Assembly: GCA_017882335.1 (NCBI GenBank)
Contig: JADGPR010000008.1
Span: forward strand, 1 to 64,000
Reading direction: 5' to 3'
Length of the DNA stretch: 64,000 nt
Source of the DNA: Bacteroidales bacterium
Lineage (GTDB): Bacteria; Bacteroidota; Bacteroidia; Bacteroidales; FEN-979
The notes under the pieces: model-generated
Database searches by the model: none
The model's input: only the letters and a program-made list of their open reading frames with translations
What the model was told of the DNA's origin: nothing
Position numbers and translations under genes: made by a program
Shown: in pieces, positions 16,266-21,997 of the stretch
Layout: each line of letters opens with the position of its first letter
Position numbering within the stretch: the first letter of the stretch is position 1

Positions 16266-16391
16266 CTATATTTTATGATGAATGGATGGCTGTCCGAATC
16301 GCTTGGCAACTTTGCCCAATATTTTGGCAGCAACCAATATGATCAGCAAACTAAAGATCAGGGGCAACTGGAAGTTTATCTGTTGAAACAT
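16266..16391 (-). pseudogene. N-terminal remnant of a Kef/CPA2-type cation:proton antiporter
   Basis: A 41-codon frame missing from the ORF track. It begins MFQQINFQLPLIFSLLIILV and runs into AAKILGKVAKRFGQPSI, then stops. The pattern of a first helix followed by AAKxxGxxxRRxGQPxVxGEI is the opening of CPA2 antiporters (about 400-700 residues). The protein ends exactly where GEILAGI would be expected. The rest of the gene is absent: the neighbouring DNA encodes DedA. It is therefore most likely the surviving 5' end of a deleted antiporter gene. A genuine small membrane peptide is possible but less likely. It fills the only gap above 300 bp in the window. Confidence 0.6.
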
Positions 16392-16459
16392 GGACAGTGA
16401 GGCGTCAGGAAATTTAGGATAAAATTAATTCTTTTTATTCAAACCACTTTTAAAACCCT

Positions 16460-16467
16460 TATTTTTG
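16460..16467 (+). promoter_or_regulatory. Bacteroidota -7 promoter box
   Basis: TATTTTTG, 26 bp upstream of the methyltransferase ATG, fits TAnnTTTG. The -33 side is T-rich without a clean TTG. Confidence 0.45.
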
Positions 16468-16493
16468 TCGGGAAACAAAAAAACCACCGTAAA

Positions 16494-17141
16494 ATGCCTT
16501 CCAGCCATCATAACCAGCTGAATGAGATCGTCGAACTGATCATTGAAGCCAATCCAGGAAAACTCCTGGATATCGGAATCGGGTTTGGAAAGTATGGCTT
16601 CCTTTCACGTGAATACCTCGAACTCTGGGATCCGGATGCGGTTTATGGTTCACACAAACGGCAAATCGATGGAATCGAAGCCTTTGAACCTTACCTGACA
16701 CCGCTTCACCGGCTCATCTACGACCGCATCTTCACGGGTGATGCAAAGGAAATATTGCCTGAATTAAACGATCGTTACGACCTCATCCTGATGATCGATG
16801 TTTTTGAACATTTTACATATGAAAATGGGCTGAAGGTGCTTGAAGAATGCATGCGGTGCGGAAGAAATATCCTGATCTCGGTTCCCAGGGTGATGTCGGT
16901 GCAAGATGAGGTCTATGGCAATCCATACGAAACCCACCGCTACAATTGGAAAAGGAGAGATTTTTCCGGCATCCCGGATAAATTCTTTCTTTACAATGCC
17001 GAATCAACAATCTGTTTCATCGGGGAAGACAGCCAACGCATCTGCGGGATCCTGAAAAAAAGAAAACACAGAAGAATCCTGATCCGGATATTGGAACTGA
17101 CAGGACTCAAAAAACCATTGAAATACATATTTAAACATTAG
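16494..17141 (+). CDS. Class I SAM-dependent methyltransferase domain protein
   Basis: 215 residues. GKLLDIGIGFGKYGFLS (about residues 22-38) is the glycine-rich SAM-binding motif I of the Rossmann fold. DGIEAF gives the acidic residue after strand 2, and YDLILMIDVFEHF gives motif IV with the usual histidine. The C-terminus is basic (KKRKHRRILIRILEL) and could bind membrane or nucleic acid. The substrate is unknown. A -7 box is close upstream and no partner gene is adjacent. Confidence 0.75.
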   Translation: MPSSHHNQLNEIVELIIEANPGKLLDIGIGFGKYGFLSREYLELWDPDAVYGSHKRQIDGIEAFEPYLTPLHRLIYDRIFTGDAKEILPELNDRYDLILMIDVFEHFTYENGLKVLEECMRCGRNILISVPRVMSVQDEVYGNPYETHRYNWKRRDFSGIPDKFFLYNAESTICFIGEDSQRICGILKKRKHRRILIRILELTGLKKPLKYIFKH

Positions 17142-17290
17142 AAGTCCTCCTGTTCACCTCCTTTTTATTCTTATATGCGCCTGGGCCTATCCGGCAGAAT
17201 TCAATTGTATCATTTCGAAGAAAAAGCCTGTCTGAAAAGTTATTTTTGGGTAGCTTTTTTTCGCATAGCTCAAGCAACATATTATTTTGA

Positions 17291-17298
17291 TATATTTG
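17291..17298 (+). promoter_or_regulatory. Bacteroidota -7 promoter box
   Basis: TATATTTG fits TAnnTTTG. It lies inside the ORF-track extension starting at 17287, so it argues that the true start is the ATG at 17329. Confidence 0.5.
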
Positions 17299-17328
17299 TT
17301 AAATATTAATCAGAACAATAACAAAAAA

Positions 17329-17718
17329 ATGAAAATACAAATACGATCAGGATTTTATTTCCTTTTACCAATTGCCTCTCTCATCTTCTTTTTGTTACTT
17401 ATTCCCCCGGGATGTAAGAACTATAACGAAGTGGATCTATATCCTCCCTGTGATACGGTCAATGTGACCTATTCTGGTGACATACAGCCGATTATTTTTG
17501 CCAACTGTTTACCCTGTCATAGCGTTGCGAATAAATTTGGCGGAGTGATACTGGCTGTTTTGGACAGTGCCAGGATACCGGCCAGGAACGGCCTGTTACT
17601 GAAAGCCGTCACACACGATCCTGGTGTGATTCCGATGCCGAAAGGTGGAGGTAAACTATCCGATTGCGATATTGCGAAAATCAGGCGCTGGATTGCCCTT
17701 GACGAACCTGCAAAATAG
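17329..17718 (+). CDS. Predicted c-type cytochrome lipoprotein
   Basis: The track begins at a TTG (17287), but a promoter box overlaps that extension. The ATG at 17329 gives a clean signal MKIQIRSGFYFLLPIASL ending in the lipobox PPGC, so this start is chosen (129 residues). YSGDIQPIIFANCLPCHS carries one CxxCH haem c motif, and the distal Met ligand is probably in VIPMPKGGGKL. The order SGDIQPI..NCxPCH..IPMPKGG..LSDCDIAKIRRWI is the cytochrome domain often fused to or placed near planctomycete-type cytochrome proteins. The DUF5777 barrel gene follows 51 bp later. The pair probably works in the cell envelope, but electron donor and acceptor are unknown. Confidence 0.78.
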   Translation: MKIQIRSGFYFLLPIASLIFFLLLIPPGCKNYNEVDLYPPCDTVNVTYSGDIQPIIFANCLPCHSVANKFGGVILAVLDSARIPARNGLLLKAVTHDPGVIPMPKGGGKLSDCDIAKIRRWIALDEPAK

Positions 17719-17769
17719 GTCAGATTTTCAGGTGAAAGAAATCAGTAATCATCCATCAAGATATCACAT

Positions 17770-18654
17770 ATGAAAATATTTTTACTATCATTCTGTTTAA
17801 TAAATTCCTGGATTCTCTGTTCGCAGACAACAGATACTTTAAGGCATAAACGGTCAGGATCAACAATTTATACAGAAGAAACATTCAAATCTTCAAGGGT
17901 TATCCTTGGACAATCTATTGAAACACCACCTAACGGTGCATTAACAATCCTGATTTCCCACCATTTTGGGGCATTAAACACCGGGGCTTACGAGTTATTT
18001 GGACTTGACCAGGCCAGTACAAGAATTGGACTCGAATACGGGATTAATGATTTCATAGGGGTTGGAATCGGCAGAAGCACATACCGCAAAACCTTTGATG
18101 GTTATCTGAAATTCAGGGTACTGCGCCAGAGCAAGGGAAAAAGAAACATGCCGCTGTCCATTTCTGTTTTTGGGAACATGGCAGTCAATACGCTTAAACT
18201 GAGTGATCCCAAGGAAAAAGACTATTTTGATGCCAGGTTGTCCTATTGTACTGAACTGATATTGGCCCGGAAATTCGGTAAGGTTTTTTCACTTCAGATT
18301 GCATCGACGTGGGTACACAAGAACCTTGTTGCCACACCGGAGGACCATAATAACCTGTTTTCAATCGGTACCGGGATCAGTTTCAGAATCTCGGATGTGA
18401 TCTCCCTGAATGGTGAGTATCATTACCTGATCTCTGGCCAGCATTTGAGTGAAGTGACCAACTCTGTTTCCATCAGTTGTGATATCAAAACCGGTCAGCA
18501 TGTTTTCCAACTGTTCTTGACAAATTCACAGGGTAACTTTGAGCAGGCGTTTATTACAGAGACTGCAGGAAAATGGTATAACGGGGATATTTATTTTGGG
18601 TTTAATATTCACCGCCTCTTTACCCTAAAATATCCCAAGGTACAGAAAAAATAA
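17770..18654 (+). CDS. DUF5777 family beta-barrel-like outer membrane protein
   Basis: 294 residues with a signal peptide (MKIFLLSFCLINSWILCSQ). After it come alternating hydrophobic strands typical of an outer membrane barrel: FKSSRVILGQSIETPPNGAL, ISHHFGALNTGAYELFGLDQ, RIGLEYGINDFIGVGIGRS, and a closing YFGFNIHRLFTL. This fits DUF5777, a Bacteroidota family of unknown function often next to c-type cytochrome and YceI-like genes. The cytochrome lipoprotein gene lies just upstream on the same strand, so the two are likely one operon. Function is not established. The gene ends 41 bp before a convergent gene. Confidence 0.75.
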   Translation: MKIFLLSFCLINSWILCSQTTDTLRHKRSGSTIYTEETFKSSRVILGQSIETPPNGALTILISHHFGALNTGAYELFGLDQASTRIGLEYGINDFIGVGIGRSTYRKTFDGYLKFRVLRQSKGKRNMPLSISVFGNMAVNTLKLSDPKEKDYFDARLSYCTELILARKFGKVFSLQIASTWVHKNLVATPEDHNNLFSIGTGISFRISDVISLNGEYHYLISGQHLSEVTNSVSISCDIKTGQHVFQLFLTNSQGNFEQAFITETAGKWYNGDIYFGFNIHRLFTLKYPKVQKK

Positions 18655-18695
18655 AAATTTCCTCAAATCTAATTTTCAGCAGGTTCTCCCGTGGT

Positions 18696-19397
18696 TCATA
18701 CCTGTGGTGGCTGCCCTACCACGATCCTGAAATTAAAAAACGGATGCTGTAATGTGGTCATAATACGAACCCATATTGGAAGCATCTGCTCGGTTCCCCG
18801 TGCAGTCGTGATGTCGCCAAGGTCAAGTATATTTTCATCTTTCCACCCAAAGGTGATCAATAACCCCCGGATTTTTAATTTTGCTTCAGTGTCATTGCCA
18901 CCCAGGAAAACGGTATGATCTCCCGGAACCAGTGAAGGGTTGACCATCAGGTAAGCATTCATGGTTTGCAGGCTCTTTACCACCTTTGTTTCAGGAAATG
19001 CGCGCTGGATTTGTTCTCCCAATGAATCAGTATTGCTGACCGACAAGCTTGGAGGCATTCCCTTGGAAAAATCCAGGGGATTGGAAACATCGAGAAGTAT
19101 CTTGTTCTTCATGTTTTCCTTCCCTGCCTGTTCAAGGGCATTGAGGGAACCCATGCCATTGGTGGCATTGACGATGAATTCGCCGAAGATTGCTGCATCT
19201 GCGAATGTGGCAATTTTAATATTTGCATGACCTGAATACCATTCGCCGAAAGCGGGTCGGCCAAACATATCTTTTCCCGTCGTTGCAAGCGCTTTTTTAA
19301 CATCGCGTGTTCCCATGGTAACATCATGTTCCAGCGCTGCCAATTTTTCTGCAATAGTCTGCCCGACCACACCTGTACCTAATACTGCTATTTTCAT
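18696..19397 (-). CDS. NADPH-dependent F420 reductase-like NAD(P)-binding protein
   Basis: 233 residues. MKIAVLGTGVVGQTIAEKL is the dinucleotide-binding loop of the F420_oxidored/6-phosphogluconate-dehydrogenase type, and TMGTRDVKKAL places the basic residues expected for NADP. KVVKSLQTMNAYLMVNP and FLGGNDTEAK fit the family core. Although named after F420:NADP oxidoreductase, many bacterial members come from organisms without F420 and their reaction is unknown. No F420 genes are visible here. The gene stands alone, convergent with the DUF5777 gene. Confidence 0.75.
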   Translation of the reverse strand: MKIAVLGTGVVGQTIAEKLAALEHDVTMGTRDVKKALATTGKDMFGRPAFGEWYSGHANIKIATFADAAIFGEFIVNATNGMGSLNALEQAGKENMKNKILLDVSNPLDFSKGMPPSLSVSNTDSLGEQIQRAFPETKVVKSLQTMNAYLMVNPSLVPGDHTVFLGGNDTEAKLKIRGLLITFGWKDENILDLGDITTARGTEQMLPIWVRIMTTLQHPFFNFRIVVGQPPQV

Positions 19398-19665
19398 ATT
19401 TCTTGGGTTTTATATGATAAAAATTATTGATTTTAAGTTTTCACAAATATACCTTTAATAGGAGGTTTTGTCAATGAATTTTATTCGTAATACTCAACCT
19501 GATTCCCTTTTAAAGTTTTGATAACTTTTATTCATAATATTTTATGGATTTATGATTGTTTTCTGTTTTATTTTTAACAGGTTCTAAAAAGATTAACTAT
19601 TTTTACCATTATTAAACATTAATTAAAAGAATTACACACTTTATGTATAACTAAAAACAAAACTT

Positions 19666-20502
19666 ATGAAAAAGATTTACTTAATGGTATTGGCTATCTG
19701 CATGATGGCGGGTACTCTAAATGCCCAAAAAGCTTACATTCGCCTGGGTGTTGGCGGTGGTGTCGGACTCAAACAATATGAGGGTACCACGTGGGCCGAT
19801 GAAACCCATACGAGTACCACCGATAATTTTGTGATTAAATCTATGGGATTGGGCAGTGGTTTTAATGCAAATCTGGCTTTCGGTTTCATGCTATCAAATT
19901 ATGTTGGAATTGAGCTTGGTGTAAATGAATTCATTGGGCTTGGCAACAAAATTCATAGCTCCTCAACCACCAGCGGTTTTGATTTATCTTCGGATTCAAA
20001 ACTTTCGGGGATGATGTTACAGATCGTTCCGGCTATTATTATTACTCCCGGGCTCGAAAAGGTCAATCCTTATGCAAGGTTAGGAATGAGCGTTGGCATC
20101 CTTCCGTCGGTTGTTATGAATGACAATTCAACTACTACCGGTGGTGAGTCATTAAAAGCCACATCCAGTTCTGAAACTACAATAAAACTTTCTGGTGGTA
20201 TTGCGCTTGGTTTCACCGCGGCTGGTGGGATTGATTTTAATTTGAGCGAGAGACTGACATTTTTTGGTGAATTTGTTTTCAATGGGATCACCTATGCACC
20301 GGCAAAAGGGAAATTTACGAAATGTATAATTGACGAGGTTGATAAGTTACCAACGCTGACAACCAGGGATAAAGAATGGACCTTTGAAAAGAAATATGAC
20401 ACCGATGAACTTATTCCGGAGGGTAGCCCAGATAAAAAACCGAAAATGTCAGTCAATTTCAGTAATGTTGAACTGAATATTGGAATAAAATTCAAATTAT
20501 AA
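19666..20502 (+). CDS. Outer membrane beta-barrel protein
   Basis: 278 residues with signal peptide MKKIYLMVLAICMMAGTLNAQ. The mature part is a run of short amphipathic strands with glycine and aromatic residues (YIRLGVGGGVGLKQYEG, GFNANLAFGFMLSNYVGIELG, NPYARLGMSVGILP, RLTFFGEFVFNGITYAP) and ends in NVELNIGIKFKL, a typical last strand with hydrophobic C-terminus. It resembles the OmpW/PorT-like small barrels of Bacteroidota; the cargo or role is unknown. The 268 bp in front is AT-rich with no convincing -7 box except TATTTTTA near 19601. Confidence 0.7.
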   Translation: MKKIYLMVLAICMMAGTLNAQKAYIRLGVGGGVGLKQYEGTTWADETHTSTTDNFVIKSMGLGSGFNANLAFGFMLSNYVGIELGVNEFIGLGNKIHSSSTTSGFDLSSDSKLSGMMLQIVPAIIITPGLEKVNPYARLGMSVGILPSVVMNDNSTTTGGESLKATSSSETTIKLSGGIALGFTAAGGIDFNLSERLTFFGEFVFNGITYAPAKGKFTKCIIDEVDKLPTLTTRDKEWTFEKKYDTDELIPEGSPDKKPKMSVNFSNVELNIGIKFKL

Positions 20503-20686
20503 GTCCACTCCAAAAAGTCGGAGCGATCAGACTAATTAATGTCCGTCTATAATTCCCCCATCTTATTAATAATCGTAAGATTTTTGATGAGGTGGGGGAT
20601 ATTGATACAACGAGCTGTCTCCCGACAACCCGTAATTCATAATTCGCCTGCCTGCCGGTAGGCAAGTAATTCGTAATTAATTTTCG

Positions 20687-20760
20687 TGACCCCGGCGGGA
20701 TTCGAACCCACGACCCACAGCTTAGAAGGCTGTTGCTCTATCCAGCTGAGCTACGGGGCC
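20687..20760 (-). tRNA. tRNA-Arg (anticodon TCT)
   Basis: On the minus strand the sequence folds as a full cloverleaf: GGCCCCG acceptor paired with CGGGGTC, D-arm GCTC..GAGC, anticodon stem ACAGC..GCTGT with loop CTTCTAA (anticodon TCT), variable loop GGGTC, T-arm GTGGG-TTCGAAT-CCCGC, and discriminator A. The CCA end is not encoded. Its first 23 bases are also the last codons of the GIY-YIG gene on the same strand. No promoter lies directly in front of it; the nearest good one is at 21070-21099, before a damaged half copy of this same tRNA. It must therefore be released from a transcript that also carries the GIY-YIG frame. Confidence 0.95.
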
Positions 20761-20989
20761 AATTCTTAATAAACTCTCTTCCAATTCCACTTTTCAGATA
20801 TATTTCTCTTTTCCTTTCTTCTGTTCGGGTAGAGAATGATTCAGTAAACAGTACTTTCCATGGTTTATAGAACCGGGTGGATTTGGTTTTTCCATTATTA
20901 TGTTCTTTGATCCGACGTTCCAGATCAATTGTCATACCAATATATACTCTCTTATAAGTTTCACTTTCCAAGACATAGACGATGTACAT
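20738..20989 (-). CDS. GIY-YIG nuclease superfamily protein, overlapping a tRNA gene
   Basis: 83 residues from the ATG at 20989 (the track also allows TTG at 20995). MYIVYVLESETYKRVYIGMT contains the GIY and YIG signature (YVLES..VYIGMT), then DLERRIKEHNNGKTKST and a Glu in LFTESFSTRTEERKREIYLKSG that complete a single GIY-YIG domain. The last seven or eight codons and the stop lie inside the tRNA-Arg gene, so the residues PRSSAG are read from tRNA sequence. The gene fills the whole interval between the intact tRNA and a 5' half-tRNA copy. This layout looks like a nuclease-bearing element that targeted the tRNA. Such single-domain proteins are often annotated as putative endonucleases, but activity is unproven. 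Confidence 0.85.
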   Translation of the reverse strand: MYIVYVLESETYKRVYIGMTIDLERRIKEHNNGKTKSTRFYKPWKVLFTESFSTRTEERKREIYLKSGIGREFIKNWPRSSAG

Positions 20990-20998
20990 AAGCAATAA

Positions 20999-21057
20999 TT
21001 AGAAGGCTGTTGCTCCCTGCCTGCCGGCAGGCAGGGATCCAGCTGAGCTACGAGGCC
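20999..21057 (-). pseudogene. Decayed 5' half of tRNA-Arg(TCT) split by a CCTGCCTGCC palindrome
   Basis: The intact tRNA bases from the 5' end through the anticodon loop (39 nt, 20722-20760) are repeated here with one substitution in the acceptor arm. The repeat is interrupted in the D-arm by the palindrome CCTGCCTGCCGGCAGGCAGG (about 21016-21035). Homology stops at CTTCTAA, the anticodon loop, and the GIY-YIG start follows within 10 bp. The fragment cannot fold as a tRNA. It sits where a tRNA should start relative to the promoter at 21070-21099, which suggests it is the remains of the original gene copy. Confidence 0.85.
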
Positions 21058-21069
21058 TGATCTGGGCTG

Positions 21070-21099
21070 CAAAATTAGAAAAATTTAAGTTACTAACAA
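21070..21099 (-). promoter_or_regulatory. Full Bacteroidota promoter (TTG-N19-TAATTTTG)
   Basis: On the minus strand TTG (21097-21099), exactly 19 bp, then TAATTTTG (21070-21077). This is the best promoter in the window. The tRNA-like sequence starts 12 bp downstream. It probably drives the half-tRNA, GIY-YIG and intact tRNA-Arg as one transcript. Confidence 0.75.
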
Positions 21100-21255
21100 G
21101 GATAGCTGCTATTGCTGAAAATTCTAATTTTGTAACAAGGAATGAAAAAGGTACCCTGCAATGCCGGAATAAGCAACAGCTTATCTACTGCTGACTGTGA
21201 ATTTAAGTAAGTTTAATATTTATCGAATGCGTTTACCTTTTAAATCTTTATTGAC

Positions 21256-21798
21256 ATGAGAATCTTGAAAGACAGGTCCGCTGCGTTGATCATCGATATG
21301 CAGGAACGGTTGTATCCGTTCATTTTTGAAAATGAAATGCTCACAAAAAATGTATCGAAACTTATTGAGGGCCTGAAAATAATCGGGGTTCCTATTTTTA
21401 TCACGGAACAATATGTGAAAGGGCTGGGACCAACCATCGAACCGGTTGCAACGCTTCTTGGAAGCCATCCCCGCATTGAGAAAATGTCATTCAGCTGCTG
21501 CGACGAACCCCGCGTAATGGAAGGGATTGCCGTTACCGGAAAGGAAAACATCATCATCGCCGGCATTGAAAGCCATGTTTGCGTATTGCAAACCGTTATC
21601 GACCTCAAACGCAACGGATATCATCCCGTTATAGTGGAAGATTGTGTTTCTTCCCGCCATGAAAATGACAAGAGGATGGCCATTGAACGGATGCGTCAGG
21701 AAGGTGCAATCATAACGACCTGCGAATCCATCTTGTTTGAACTCTTACGTTATTCCGGCACAGAACAATTCAGGGGAATATCAAGACTTGTGAAATAA
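21256..21798 (+). CDS. Isochorismatase family cysteine hydrolase
   Basis: 180 residues of the isochorismatase-like fold. The catalytic triad can be placed at Asp14 (AALIIDMQER), Lys76 (RIEKMSFSC) and Cys109 (IAGIESHVCVLQT), with the usual cis-peptide region just before the cysteine. The family includes nicotinamidases, ureidoacrylate and isochorismate hydrolases. The lack of the nicotinamidase metal-site pattern argues against PncA, but the substrate is not clear. A TAATTTTG element at 21125 is a possible promoter. The gene stands alone between the tRNA locus and a repeat block before parC. Confidence 0.8.
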   Translation: MRILKDRSAALIIDMQERLYPFIFENEMLTKNVSKLIEGLKIIGVPIFITEQYVKGLGPTIEPVATLLGSHPRIEKMSFSCCDEPRVMEGIAVTGKENIIIAGIESHVCVLQTVIDLKRNGYHPVIVEDCVSSRHENDKRMAIERMRQEGAIITTCESILFELLRYSGTEQFRGISRLVK

Positions 21799-21884
21799 AT
21801 TTGTAAAGTTTGTAAAGTTCATAAAGTTTAGAAAGGTTAGACATAATTATGAAGTATTGGCATTACACCATTTCGCCATTTTAT

Positions 21885-21970
21885 ATTGCGAGGAGCGAAG
21901 CGACGAAGCAATCTCCTGTAGTTATCACAAACAATTGTCATTGCGAGGAGCGCAGCGACGAAGCAACCCC
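21885..21970 (+). repeat. Two copies of ATTGCGAGGAGCGAAGCGAC repeat
   Basis: ATTGCGAGGAGCGAAGCGAC plus GAAGCAA occurs at 21885-21916 and again at 21940-21970 with one change (GCGCAGCG). Inverted relatives lie downstream of parC at 24856-24940. Each copy is an imperfect hairpin (ATTGC..GCAAT). Confidence 0.85.
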
Positions 21971-21997
21971 CAGAGTAACTTCGCTATTTGATACCTT

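Noticed and set aside
18696-19397. Evidence for an F420-dependent pathway
   Set aside because: Only an NAD(P)-binding family resemblance; no F420 biosynthesis genes or other F420 enzymes are visible.
20545-20615. Hairpin with CCCCCA and TGGGGG arms after the outer membrane protein gene
   Set aside because: The arms pair only with a large bulge and no T-run follows, so I do not call it a terminator.
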